Shown: in pieces, positions 11,001 through 17,658 of the stretch | How the letters are laid out: the number at the start of each line of letters is the position of its first letter | Numbering within the stretch: the stretch's first letter is position 1 | Program-made: the position numbers and the translations under genes | Assembly (NCBI RefSeq): GCF_012272855.1 | Contig: NZ_JAAXCQ010000003.1 | Location: 124,001 to 188,000, forward strand | DNA length: 64,000 bases | From: Arenibacter sp. 6A1 | GTDB taxonomy: Bacteria > Bacteroidota > Bacteroidia > Flavobacteriales > Flavobacteriaceae | Reading direction: 5' to 3' | The notes under the pieces: generated by a model | The model's database searches: none | What the model saw: the letters and a program-made list of their open reading frames with translations, nothing else | What the model was told of the DNA's origin: nothing

Positions 11001-12071
11001 GATCCTGCCAATGATAATCCCTGTATTCCAAATATATCTTCGGCTTGTATAATAGACTTAGGGATTGTAAAAACAGTCAACAACCAATCTCCAAGGTTAG
11101 GAGACCAAGTGGTATACACCATTGCAGTAAGCAATTTAAGTCAAACTGCTATCAATACCATTGAAATCAATGATGTCATTAGTGATATCGCTGGCTTGGA
11201 ATATATTTCGCATTCTACTTCTATAGGCAGCTTTAATGAGCTTAGCGGCTTATGGGAAATTGATAGCATAGAGATGGGAGAAACGGTACGTTTAGAAATA
11301 ACCTTATTAACGATCGCTGAAGGGAATTATACCAATACAGCTAGTATAAGCCAATCTCAGCCAGCGGATAGCAACGCGGCCAACAATACATCCTCGATAG
11401 ATATAATGGTTAATCCACCAGACGATATAGACTTGGGGCTAGTAAAAAGTGTTGATAAGGAAAACCCTTTAGTAGGCGATGAAATAGTATTTACGATACT
11501 CCTGACCAACAATAGTCCAGGGAGGGTTTCAGCGGTAAGGATTAACGAATTAATAGATTCCTCTTTAGGATTTGAATATGTATCCCACACCGCCACCAAG
11601 GGGACCTATGATGAAATAGTTGGGGTATGGGAACTACCGGAAATTTTGGGCAATGAGATGAATACCTTGGAAATTAGGGTGAGCGTTCCCATTGAAGGAT
11701 CCTTTAGAAATACGGTTAGGATTGTAGATACTTTTCCAAATGACAACAATGAGGATAATAATATTGCTTTTGTTGATATAATCGTTGGAGCACGTTCTAA
11801 TGACGAAAGTGGATTTGTTTTTAATCAGATATCTCCAAATAATGATGGTATAAACGATGTGTTAAAGATTAACGATATACAGGCGTATCCTAACACATCT
11901 TTAGAAATTTACGATAGGTATGGCAACCAGGTTTTTGCCACCAAAAAATATGATAATACTTGGTCTGGAACCGGTAAAAACGGGGACCTGCCCAAAGGAA
12001 CATATTTTTACATTTTACACCTTGGCGAGGGAACTCAGGTAAAGAAAGGTTGGCTCCAAATTATAAGATAA
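2064..12071 (+). CDS. Giant repetitive T9SS cell-surface adhesin (SprB-like)
   Basis: About 3335 residues. The ATG at 2064 is chosen over the in-frame TTG at 2034 because it starts directly before a hydrophobic signal peptide ending near SGYGQ. Order of modules: an N-terminal Calx-beta-like domain (about 43-152), 18 repeats of exactly 113 residues (153-2186), two diverged copies (to about 2412), two Calx-beta-like domains (to about 2642), cysteine-bearing Ig-like modules, an Asp-rich thrombospondin type 3-like calcium-binding stretch (about 2909-2990), two DUF11 modules and a gliding-motility C-terminal sorting domain (last 85 residues, QISPNNDGINDVL, LPKGTYFYIL). The repeats are very acidic with hardly any basic residues, as expected for extended Ca-stabilised surface fibres. 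Giant repeat protein, type B sorting domain and a following PorP/SprF gene match the SprB gliding adhesin locus of Flavobacterium johnsoniae; a motility or attachment role is inferred, and sequence orthology to SprB is not claimed. Confidence 0.9.
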   Translation: MKLRSPNIIFTNLTIPIVLKRLAFLFVLMLITISGYGQDQISINDLTLAEGNSGTTAFMFTVSVDGGGNATNEITFNYATADNTATLANGDYQSSMGIGTIPLGSPNTTVTVQVNGDFSVEPNEDFFVNLSLPVNATITDGQGIGTITNDDTADFTVTPTSLATSEAGTNNSFTVVLTAQPTSDVVFNITSGNTGEGTVDQANLTFTTADWDTAQTVNVTAVDDAIADGDQVYDITISVDDANSDDSFDALADKTVTVTNTDNDTAEFTVTPTALNTSEAGTDGSFTVVLTAQPTSNVVFDIVSGDPSEGTVDQASLTFTTLDWDTAQTVNITAVDDAIADGDQVYDVTISVDDANSDDSFDALADKTVTVTNTDNDTAEFTVTPTALNTSEAGTDGSFTVVLTAQPTSDVVFNITSGNTGEGTVDQASLTFTIADWDTAQTVTVTAVDDAVADGDQVYDITISVDDANSDDSFDALADKTVTVTNADNDSADFTVTPTTLNTSEAGTDGSFTVVLTAQPTSDVVFTITSGNTGEGTVDQTSLTFTIADWDIAQTVTVTAVDDAVADGDQVYDITISVDDANSDDSFDALADKTVTVTNADNDSADFTVTPTALNTSEAGTDGSFTVVLTSQPTSNVVFNITSGNTGEGTVDQASLTFTIADWDTAQTVNVTAVDDAVADGDQVYDITVSVDDALSDDSFDALADKTVTVTNTDNDSADFTVTPTALNTSEAGTDGSFTVVLTSQPTSDVVFNITSGNTGEGTVGPSSLTFTTANWDTAQTVSVTAVDDAIADGDQVYDVTVSVDDALSDDSFDALADKTVTVTNTDNDSADFTVTPTTLNTSEAGTDGSFTVVLTSQPTSDVVFNITSGNTGEGTVDQTSLTFTTADWDTAQTVNVTAVDDAIADGDQVYDIIISVDDANSDDSFDALADKTVTVTNADNDSADFTVTPTTLNTSEAGTDGSFTVVLTSQPTSNVVFDIVSGDPSEGTVGPSSLTFTTANWNSAQTVNVTAVEDAVADGSQVYDITISVDDANSDNSFDALADKTVTVTNADNDSADFTVTPTTLNTSEAGTDGSFTVVLTSQPTSNVVFDIVSGDPSEGTVGPSSLTFTTANWNSAQTVNVTAVDDAIADGAQVYDITISVDDANSDNSFDALADKTVTVTNTDNDSADFTVTPSALNTSEAGTDGSFTVVLTSQPTSNVVFDIVSGDLSEGTVGPSNLTFTTANWNSAQTVNVTAVDDAVADGSQVYDITISVDDANSDNSFDALADKTVTVTNADNDSADFTVTPTTLNTSEAGTDGSFTVVLTSQPTSNVVFDIVSGDPSEGTVGPSSLTFTTANWNSAQTVNVTAVDDAVADGSQVYDITISVDDANSDNSFDALADKTVTVTNADNDSADFTVTPTTLNTSEAGTDGSFSVVLTSQPTSNVVFDIVSGDPSEGTVGPSNLTFTTANWDTAQTVNVTAVDDAVADGSQVYDITISVDDALSDNSFDALADKTVTVTNTDNDSADFTVTPTTLNTSEAGTDGSFTVVLTSQPTSNVVFDIVSGDPSEGTVGPSSLTFTTANWDTAQTVSVTAVDDAIADGTQVYDITISVDDANSDNSFDALADKTVTVTNADNDSADFTVTPTTLNTSEAGTDGSFTVVLTSQPTSNVVFDIVSGDPSEGTVSPSSLTFTPDNWNTAQTVNVTAVDDAVADGSQVYDITISVDDANSDNSFDALADKTVTVTNADNDSADFTVTPTTLNTSEAGTDGSFTVVLTSQPTSNVVFDIVSGDPSEGTVGPSSLTFTTANWNTAQTVTVTAVDDAVADGSQVYDITISVDDANSDNSFDALADKTVTVTNADNDSADFTVTPTTLNTSEAGTDGSFTVVLTSQPTSNVVFDIVSGDPSEGTVGPSSLTFTTANWNSAQTVNVTAVDDAVADGSQVYDITISVDDANSDNSFDALADKTVTVTNADNDSADFTVTPTTLNTSEAGTDGSFTVVLTSQPTSNVVFDIVSGDPSEGTVGPSSLTFTTANWNSAQTVNVTAVDDAVADGSQVYDITISVDDANSDNSFDALADKTVTVTNADNDSADFTVTPTTLNTSEAGTDGSFTVVLTSQPTSNVVFDIVSGDPSEGTVGPSSLTFTTANWDTAQTVNVTAVDDAVADGSQVYDITISVDDANSDNSFDALADKTVTVTNADDDNVGINITPLILTTTEGGASQTFSLVLNSAPTSNVVVLATSLDTTEGVVSPASLTFSPVNWNVPRTVTVTPVNDDIVDGDQTYNVRLRIDDDNSDDSFDSLADQNVVVTNTDNDSVGINIGPISGNTSEAGTTANFLVTLSSEPTAPVTIALSSSNTAEGAVAANVVIPIADWQMGVPVTVTGVADNTVDGNQNYTIITGNVTSADANYNTISGADVADVDVLNLDIDQATIAINTTTVTVNEGVGTAVLTVTLFGNVANSFTVDYATQNNTATAGALFDYMAVNGELSFVGNNGESQNIVVDINDDLFVEPSETFFVNVSNVQGIGNITIGNASATVSITDNDSANITIDDVIVGENQSEAVFTLTLTGSSIGSFDVNYNTADGTAIAGEDYTSVTGAVTFSGNDGETQTVSVPIINDNIVELEDESFTLNLSSTTNVLVSIGDGEGLGTILDDETCPAGPIAPVLNTEVATVFCDVPNQDLNAYTNSVPPAGTVLTWSTDIIDLTEEANHLGSSIVDSEFPGTYYGFFYDAVNGCASPALEITLDFNNSPIITSTTGAERCGEGTVVLEAIVDEGVLNWYAAAIGGPILGTGTSFTTPILTATTTYYVASSEDGCNSTRIPVVAAVFPEVSPGVPSNTTACSIVSDDGPTTVALDNQLSDADSGEWVFSSGPVTTVEIGTGNIVDFEGLANGEYVFTYTTNGAQAPCTNSSVSITISVSDCTIDTDNDGIIDDVEIVLGTDPNNPDSDGDGIDDGQEVGDDVNNPIDTDGDGIIDALDSNILDSDNDGIVDQLDPANDNPCIPNISSACIIDLGIVKTVNNQSPRLGDQVVYTIAVSNLSQTAINTIEINDVISDIAGLEYISHSTSIGSFNELSGLWEIDSIEMGETVRLEITLLTIAEGNYTNTASISQSQPADSNAANNTSSIDIMVNPPDDIDLGLVKSVDKENPLVGDEIVFTILLTNNSPGRVSAVRINELIDSSLGFEYVSHTATKGTYDEIVGVWELPEILGNEMNTLEIRVSVPIEGSFRNTVRIVDTFPNDNNEDNNIAFVDIIVGARSNDESGFVFNQISPNNDGINDVLKINDIQAYPNTSLEIYDRYGNQVFATKKYDNTWSGTGKNGDLPKGTYFYILHLGEGTQVKKGWLQIIR
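2520..8621 (+). repeat. 18 tandem copies of a 339-bp coding repeat
   Basis: Every copy begins with the codons for (A)(D/E)FTVTP and is exactly 339 bases (113 codons); 18 x 339 = 6102 bases with no insertion or deletion. Copy starts are 2520, 2859, 3198 and so on to 8283. Two repeat types are visible. Copies 1-7 carry SDDSFDAL and GDQVYD and, except copy 2, SGNTGEG. Copies 8-18 carry SDNSFDAL and mostly GSQVYD and SGDPSEG. Neighbouring copies are nearly identical at DNA level, including silent positions, which indicates recent expansion or gene conversion. This array is not a CRISPR: the unit is long, coding and has no spacers. Confidence 0.97.
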
Positions 12072-12082
12072 GATAAGATAAA
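12063..12082 (+). repeat. Pentanucleotide ATAAG tandem repeat before the PorP-like gene
   Basis: Three ATAAG units followed by ATAAA run from the last codons of the adhesin gene, through its TAA stop at 12069, to 3 bases before the ATG at 12085. Loss or gain of a unit would not change the adhesin C-terminus but would change the spacing in front of the next gene by five bases. Confidence 0.7.
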
Positions 12083-12084
12083 CT

Positions 12085-13071
12085 ATGGGGAATAGAACAA
12101 AGGGTATACCGTATAGAAGATTTTTCATTTTTTGCATTATATTTTGTAGTGCGACATTGGCGGTAATGGGGCAAAAAGAGCCTCAATACACCCAATATAT
12201 GTACAATATTGGGAGTTTTAATCCCGCATATGTGGGGACGGTAGAAACGACAGATATCAGCGGATTGTACAGAGAGCAGTGGTCTGGAATTCCGGGGGCA
12301 CCAAGGACAATGAGGTTTGGCCTCAACATTCCTTTGGCCAATGAAAAACACGGATTAGGATTTAATATCATTAGCGATGAATTGGGACCCACCTCCCAAA
12401 CATATGTAGATTTCGCCTATTCTTTTCAAGTGATGTTGTCCCAAGAAACCAAGTTGTCCTTCGGAATCGATGCCGGGGGATCACTCTTAAATGTCGATTA
12501 TACCAAAGGGGACTTTGAGAACCCTAATGAACCCTTGGTGACCTCAGACAAGTTCAATAAATTTTATCCCACCTTGGGAGCCGGGGTTTTCCTTTATGAG
12601 GAAGATTGGTATTTGGGTCTATCGGTGCCTAATTTTTTAACCAATGGCATTTATGCAGATGAGGTAGCAACCATAGTAGAAGACAAAATGCAATTTAATT
12701 TTATTGGAGGCTATGTGTTTGAACTGTCGGAGAATCTAAAGTTTAAACCGGCTTTTTTGTTGAATTATTTAAACGGTTCGCCATTGAATACGAATCTATC
12801 GGCTAATTTTTTAATTAGTGACCTCTTAACTCTAGGGGCTTCGTATAGATGGGACAACGCTGTTAGTGGTCTGGCCGGGATACAGATATCTAAGGGGACA
12901 TTTTTAGGGTATTCCTATGATTATAACACGAATGGTTTAGCAGAGTACAGTCAAGGTTCACATGAAGTAATACTAAAATTTTATTTTGGAAGAGGAAATG
13001 CTGCAACTAAAGAGAAAAGGCAAGACCAGAAGGGGAAACCAAAGCAGATCGATAGTCCAAGATTTTTCTAA
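12085..13071 (+). CDS. PorP/SprF family type IX secretion outer-membrane protein
   Basis: 328 residues with an N-terminal hydrophobic signal (about 10-32) followed by QKEPQYTQYMYN, the characteristic start of mature PorP/SprF proteins, and then a beta-barrel-like pattern with phrases such as NPAYVGT and GLNIPLANEKHGLGF. Members of this family are thought to be dedicated partners that help export or anchor one T9SS type B cargo; in F. johnsoniae SprF is needed for SprB to reach the surface. Here the gene starts 13 bases after the giant adhesin stop codon, so it is almost certainly co-transcribed and its likely client is that adhesin. The basic, low-complexity C-terminus (KEKRQDQKGKPKQ) is variable in the family. 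Confidence 0.93.
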   Translation: MGNRTKGIPYRRFFIFCIIFCSATLAVMGQKEPQYTQYMYNIGSFNPAYVGTVETTDISGLYREQWSGIPGAPRTMRFGLNIPLANEKHGLGFNIISDELGPTSQTYVDFAYSFQVMLSQETKLSFGIDAGGSLLNVDYTKGDFENPNEPLVTSDKFNKFYPTLGAGVFLYEEDWYLGLSVPNFLTNGIYADEVATIVEDKMQFNFIGGYVFELSENLKFKPAFLLNYLNGSPLNTNLSANFLISDLLTLGASYRWDNAVSGLAGIQISKGTFLGYSYDYNTNGLAEYSQGSHEVILKFYFGRGNAATKEKRQDQKGKPKQIDSPRFF

Positions 13072-13083
13072 AACAGATATGAC

Positions 13084-15009
13084 ATGAGGATACAATACAT
13101 AGTCTTAATTTTTACGATGCTTACTTCGATCACTATTGCCCAGGTGAAACAATCGAAAGGAGACGTATTGTTCTTTGAGTATTCCTATAACGATGCCATA
13201 AAGGAATATCAGAAAGAATTACGGGAAGGAGCGCTTTCCAATAAGCAATATTTAAACCTGGCCGACGCCTATTTTAAAACTTCCGATTATAAAAAGTCTG
13301 CCGAGATTTATGTGAATATGTTCCAAAAAGATACGAGCATGTCCAAGTATCACTTTAATAGAATGTTACAATCCCTTTCTTATACTTCGGATTTGGAAGG
13401 TGTGAAAAAGTATTTTGAAGCGAAAAAACCAGCCCTATCTGGAGAATTGTTGGAGAATACTGGCTTTAATGAATCATTAATTACATCCGACACAAAGGAC
13501 GTATCGGATTATGAAATATTTAATGTAAGTAGCAATAGTGCCCAGGCCGATTTTTCTCCGACCTTTTATAAAGATAAAATATTGTTTTCCAGTGATAGAC
13601 CTCAAAAAGGAAAAAATATTTATGAACCCTCGGGGGAAGCGTATTTGGATATTTATGAAGCTGCTTTAAACAGCCAAGGCGATATTGTAAACCCAGAGGC
13701 ATTTAAAGGGATTGCTGAATCAAAATTTCACCAGGCCACCCCTTATTACTCCAAAGAATTAGATTATATATTCTATATTTTGTCTAATTCAGAGGACGAT
13801 TATTTACAATTTAGTGAGAATGGTAAAAATGCCTTATCTATAGGCATGGGAAATGGAAGGGGATCTTTTAAATATGTACTTCGCGATTTAAACACATCTT
13901 TTTATTATCCTTATTTCGAGGCTAAAACAGGTAGACTGTTTTTTGCCGCGAATTTTGAGGACAGTTTAGGCGGTACCGATATTTACTATGTATATACCAA
14001 TGACGGCCTAATAATGTCGGGTCCCATTAATTTAGGGCCAAGGATCAATACCCCTGGGAATGAAATTGCGCCCTATATCTTTGAAAATACGTTATACTTC
14101 TCTTCAGATATATTTTATGGGTTAGGGGGAATGGATATTTACAAATCCAACCTACAGGAAGACAATAGTTTTAGTCTTCCCATAAATTTGGGAGAGGGAA
14201 TAAATTCGCCAAAAGACGACTTTGGATTTATTATTAAAAGGTCGGACAATAATGGATTGATGGGGTATTTTTCTTCTAATAGGGAAGGAGGTAAGGGCAA
14301 TGATGATATTTATGGGTTTAAAGTCCAAGAAAACTTAGGGTTAAAAACTTTATCACTCAGAGGAATGGTAGTCAATTTAGCCTCTAATAGAGGAATTGAA
14401 AACGCGCAGTTACGGTTACTGAATAAACAGGGAAATGTTATTAAGGAGTTGACCACAGATTCGGAAGGTCGTTATAGGGTAGAAGTGCCTTTTGAAGATA
14501 CTGTCACTATTGAGGCTACAAAGGACAGACATTCTATTTTTTCGGTTACCTACGAGGCTCCGGAATTAGAGGAAATCCAGAAGAAGTCCTTGAATATGGG
14601 GATTAAGTTTTTGGACGATTTGGTGGAACAAAAAGAAGGACAACCGGTGATAAAATTGAACAAGTTTTATTTTGCCAAAGGCGACAGCTATGTAACCCCC
14701 GAGATAGCCCAAGAATTGGATAAGGTTGTCGATGCTATCAGCAGATTTCCACATCTTCAACTAAGAATAGAATCGCATACAGATAGTAGAGGGGGAGACA
14801 GTGCCAACCTTACACTTTCTCAAAAAAGATCGAATGCCATTAAGAAATACCTGATACAAAATGGGGTTTCTCAATCTAATATTATGGAGGTTATAGGATA
14901 TGGAGAGGAAAGGCTGACCAATAATTGTAAAAATGGTGTTTTCTGTCTCGATATACTACACAATAAAAACGAAAGGTCGTTGATTGTGGTACTTAATTAT
15001 CAGAACTAG
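13084..15009 (+). CDS. OmpA-family envelope protein with TPR and PD40 repeats (PorE-like architecture)
   Basis: 641 residues with a signal peptide (about 1-19), TPR-like helices (about 25-110), a PD40/WD40-like beta-propeller region (about 150-400), a carboxypeptidase-regulatory-like Ig fold (about 420-490) and a C-terminal OmpA peptidoglycan-binding domain (about 525-641) with IESHTDSRG and LSQKRSNAIKKYL. This domain order is shared with the PorE-type T9SS-associated proteins of Bacteroidetes, which connect outer-membrane components to peptidoglycan. It starts 12 bases after the PorP/SprF-like gene and is followed by a strong terminator, so it is the last gene of the adhesin operon. The role in anchoring the adhesin or its exporter is inferred from domains and context. 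Confidence 0.9.
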   Translation: MRIQYIVLIFTMLTSITIAQVKQSKGDVLFFEYSYNDAIKEYQKELREGALSNKQYLNLADAYFKTSDYKKSAEIYVNMFQKDTSMSKYHFNRMLQSLSYTSDLEGVKKYFEAKKPALSGELLENTGFNESLITSDTKDVSDYEIFNVSSNSAQADFSPTFYKDKILFSSDRPQKGKNIYEPSGEAYLDIYEAALNSQGDIVNPEAFKGIAESKFHQATPYYSKELDYIFYILSNSEDDYLQFSENGKNALSIGMGNGRGSFKYVLRDLNTSFYYPYFEAKTGRLFFAANFEDSLGGTDIYYVYTNDGLIMSGPINLGPRINTPGNEIAPYIFENTLYFSSDIFYGLGGMDIYKSNLQEDNSFSLPINLGEGINSPKDDFGFIIKRSDNNGLMGYFSSNREGGKGNDDIYGFKVQENLGLKTLSLRGMVVNLASNRGIENAQLRLLNKQGNVIKELTTDSEGRYRVEVPFEDTVTIEATKDRHSIFSVTYEAPELEEIQKKSLNMGIKFLDDLVEQKEGQPVIKLNKFYFAKGDSYVTPEIAQELDKVVDAISRFPHLQLRIESHTDSRGGDSANLTLSQKRSNAIKKYLIQNGVSQSNIMEVIGYGEERLTNNCKNGVFCLDILHNKNERSLIVVLNYQN

Positions 15010-15030
15010 TAAAAAACTAAAAGAAACAAA

Positions 15031-15064
15031 AAATCCCAGCTTGGTTAAAGCTGGGATTTTTTTT
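15031..15064 (+). terminator. Rho-independent terminator of the adhesin operon
   Basis: An inverted repeat AAATCCCAGCTT / AAGCTGGGATTT with a short loop is followed by a run of eight T, 22 bases after the stop of the OmpA-family gene. It closes the adhesin-PorP-OmpA operon. Confidence 0.9.
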
Positions 15065-15099
15065 ATGTTAATGGTGTCTTATGTAAGAAATGTCTTTGC

Positions 15100-15291
15100 T
15101 TATCTGCTTAAAACACAATTTTTGCAATCTTTTATTTCTCCGTAATATGTTTCTCGATAACGGTGAAGGGTTTTGATAGGGATACCGAGAATGACTTTTT
15201 TAATGTAGGTTACTTTTGCATTTAAAATACCCATTTTGGGGTTAAATCGCTTCTCATTTCTCGTTTTTCTACTAATATTGATCAATTTCAT
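15100..15291 (-). CDS. Small hypothetical protein (63 residues)
   Basis: An open frame could begin at 15348, but the ATG at 15291 is preferred because it is preceded by AAAGGA at suitable spacing and begins MKLINISRK. The protein is basic and ends GIPIKTLHRYRETYYGEIKDCKNCVLSR-type (HRYRETYYGEIKDCKNC), which reads like a real protein tail with a CxxC pair rather than a shadow frame. I cannot assign a family. It sits alone between the adhesin operon terminator and the Nramp-like gene, with no clear promoter. It could be a conserved short flavobacterial protein or a chance frame. Confidence 0.45.
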   Translation of the reverse strand: MKLINISRKTRNEKRFNPKMGILNAKVTYIKKVILGIPIKTLHRYRETYYGEIKDCKNCVLSR

Positions 15292-15505
15292 TCTAAATCC
15301 TTTATCATCCATAAATACAAAGGTTGTGGTTATATGAGCCAAATGCAAATATGGAGCGTTAAAAAAAAGTTAAACCGTTAGGTGGTTTTCTATTTAATAC
15401 ATAAAGAATAACGCAGTTTTAATGGAATAATTGCATGAATCTTGTTTAAAATTTGATGTATCGGATATTTTGGTCGTATCACTAAGAATGGGATGTCAGA
15501 CAGCA

Positions 15506-16726
15506 CTACCATAGAACCATCCAACAATAGTAAACAGAAAAAATACTTAGAAATATGATTCCTAAATAACTTAATATTTGTAGGCTTTTGTTAGGGCGAT
15601 AAATTTCTGGTATTTCATCACTCATAACATTTTTAAGATTCATATATCCAATAATGGGTGCCATAACAAAGGAAACAAAAGTAGCTAAGGCAATCAGTTG
15701 TCCCATATTGGCCGCGAAATAGTGGATGACCGAGAAATTAATAATGGCTAATAGCAATATAGCAAAAGAAAAAAGGTTTTTTGTTGGTTTAATACTTTTA
15801 GGAAACAACAGTTTAAGGGTGTCAATGCTGACCCTAGCAATGGCATCATGGGCGGTCATACAGGTACTGAACATGGTAGCAAAGGCAGCGATGGCAATAA
15901 GGAAGTAGGACCAAAGACCTATATTGGCTGTAAATATCTGTACTATTTGGTCTGCAAAAATCACGGCATTTCCACTTAATTCGGTCTGGGTACCATAGAG
16001 GGTAAGCCATCCAATAATTAAGAAGAATACGGCAAGTAGGGCTGTTGTATAATATCCGAATTTAAATTCATGGAGCGCCTCCTTAAACGAGGGTTTTGTC
16101 TTTGTACTGTTAAACTTTTCTACACTCCATAGACTTATCCAGCTCGAAGCCTCTACCGTGGTGGGCATCCATCCCATTAATCCTATTAAAAAGAGGATCC
16201 CCACTTCATCAAAAATCTTAGGTGCCTTAAAATTGGGCACCTCGCTAACCTTCCCATTAGCTATAACCAAAACTGTAGTGACCAATAAGGCTACGAACAA
16301 TATACTGACAACGTATTTTAATGAAATTTCTAGAAAGCTATAACGCCCTACAATTAGTAATAAACTAATAAAAACAAAGAGTCCAATTGCTACCATATCG
16401 AAGGATAGCTCTGGTAGTTGTATAAGGTTGATAAATAATCCGGCGGTAACAACATATAGGGCTGCAAGTATGGTAAAAGTATTTACCAAGGTGATAAGGG
16501 CATAAAATATTAAATAGGACTTTCCGCGATTTAGGTAGCCTTCTATTAGGGTCTTATCGGTAATATTGGTATACCGAATGCCGAATTCAAAAAACGGATA
16601 TTTAAAAATATTGGCCAAAAGAATAGGGAAAATCATGACCCACCCATATTGGGCGCCCGCTTTGGTAGACAATACCAAATGAGATGTTCCTATGGCCATG
16701 CTTGCAAAAAGAAGGCCTGGCCCCAA
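15506..16726 (-). CDS. Nramp-family-like divalent metal transporter with unusual metal site
   Basis: A polytopic membrane protein of about 406 residues with 11 or so hydrophobic segments. TM1 begins GPGLLFASMAIGTSHL and TM6 carries GLMGWMPTTVEASSW, positions where the Nramp (MntH/DMT1) family has its DPGN and MPH motifs. The fold assignment is good, but the Asp and Asn of TM1 and the His of TM6 are replaced (GTSH and MPTT), so the ion may not be Mn or Fe. The start is uncertain: the frame opens with TTG at 16726 directly at TM1, while in-frame coding-like sequence (SKPIKLSTLRNLIKN) continues to a stop near 16795 without any ATG. A non-ATG start upstream, about 16735-16770, is likely. Single-gene unit on the minus strand. 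Confidence 0.82.
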   Translation of the reverse strand: MGPGLLFASMAIGTSHLVLSTKAGAQYGWVMIFPILLANIFKYPFFEFGIRYTNITDKTLIEGYLNRGKSYLIFYALITLVNTFTILAALYVVTAGLFINLIQLPELSFDMVAIGLFVFISLLLIVGRYSFLEISLKYVVSILFVALLVTTVLVIANGKVSEVPNFKAPKIFDEVGILFLIGLMGWMPTTVEASSWISLWSVEKFNSTKTKPSFKEALHEFKFGYYTTALLAVFFLIIGWLTLYGTQTELSGNAVIFADQIVQIFTANIGLWSYFLIAIAAFATMFSTCMTAHDAIARVSIDTLKLLFPKSIKPTKNLFSFAILLLAIINFSVIHYFAANMGQLIALATFVSFVMAPIIGYMNLKNVMSDEIPEIYRPNKSLQILSYLGIIFLSIFSVYYCWMVLW

Positions 16727-16814
16727 ATTTTTAATTAGATTCCTAAGAGTCGACAGCTTGATAGGTTTAGAAAATCTAAAATACTATTTATTGGGATTAT
16801 TTTAACCGAAGAGG

Positions 16815-17450
16815 TTATTTAATATCGATTTTTTCTCCAAAAAATTTAGGCTGTGTATTTAGGGCCAAGTCTACAAACAGCTTGACCCTGGCAAAATACT
16901 CGCGTAAACGGACTTTTTGACCTGATTTTCCGGCAATATCCCTAGCATTGAATCCAATAACATCGATCCCTTTCTTTTTGGCTAGGTAAATGGCCCGTTC
17001 GTTATGGAACTCTTGTGATATTACGGTTAATTGGTCTAATCCAAAAATAGCTTTGGCCCGAACGATGGAATCTAAGGTTCTAAAACCGGCATAATCCAAA
17101 AAGATCTTATTTGCTGGAATACCACCCTTTATCAGGTCTCTTTTAAAGATGATTGGTTCGTTGTAATAGCGACTACTATTATCCCCGCTGACCAATATAA
17201 AATCGATTTTTCCGGCTTTGAATAAATTTATGGTAGCTTGAATTCTATTGGTGTAATAAGGATTAGATTTTCCGCCTATCAATTTGTGGGAGGTGCCCAA
17301 AACTAAACCCACGTTGTTATTTGGTATTTCGTGAATGTTCCAATAGGTTTTGTCTACTGTGGAAATTTCTACCTGGTAATGACAAATAGTTAAAACCAAA
17401 CCGATTCCGGTTAGCAAGATAAGAACGGTATAGGCAATACTTTTTTTCAT
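16815..17450 (-). CDS. SanA/YdcF-like DUF218 domain membrane protein
   Basis: 211 residues with one N-terminal transmembrane segment (about 5-24) and a DUF218 domain (about 45-190) recognisable by VGLVLGTSHKL near the start, the LVSGDNS core and ISQEFHNERAIYLAKKKGI towards the end. In E. coli, SanA of this family affects envelope permeability to vancomycin at high temperature; the biochemical activity is not settled. The topology suggests a periplasm-facing domain anchored in the inner membrane. It starts at a clear ATG. The downstream Nramp-like gene is on the same strand about 90 bases away and could be co-transcribed. Confidence 0.85.
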   Translation of the reverse strand: MKKSIAYTVLILLTGIGLVLTICHYQVEISTVDKTYWNIHEIPNNNVGLVLGTSHKLIGGKSNPYYTNRIQATINLFKAGKIDFILVSGDNSSRYYNEPIIFKRDLIKGGIPANKIFLDYAGFRTLDSIVRAKAIFGLDQLTVISQEFHNERAIYLAKKKGIDVIGFNARDIAGKSGQKVRLREYFARVKLFVDLALNTQPKFFGEKIDIK

Positions 17451-17602
17451 AAGTCCTTAGATCAACTCAGAAAGATAGTAAAATAGATGATGATATTTGG
17501 TAGAGGAGGGTAAGATTTTAGGAGTAGATAAACCTATTCGGTTTTACAAGTTGGGATTCATAGAAATAGTCAGGCAATCGAAAAGCTGTCTAGTACTAAA
17601 TA

Positions 17603-17642
17603 TAAAAACCCCGACTTTATGGGTCGAGGTTTGTAGTTTTTT
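17603..17642 (-). terminator. Terminator downstream of the lipoprotein gene
   Basis: Read on the minus strand, a hairpin with arms AAACCTCGAC / GTCGGGGTTT (one mismatch) and a T-rich tail follows the stop of the lipoprotein gene at 17659. Confidence 0.7.
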
Positions 17643-17658
17643 TGGAACTGAATTTGTT

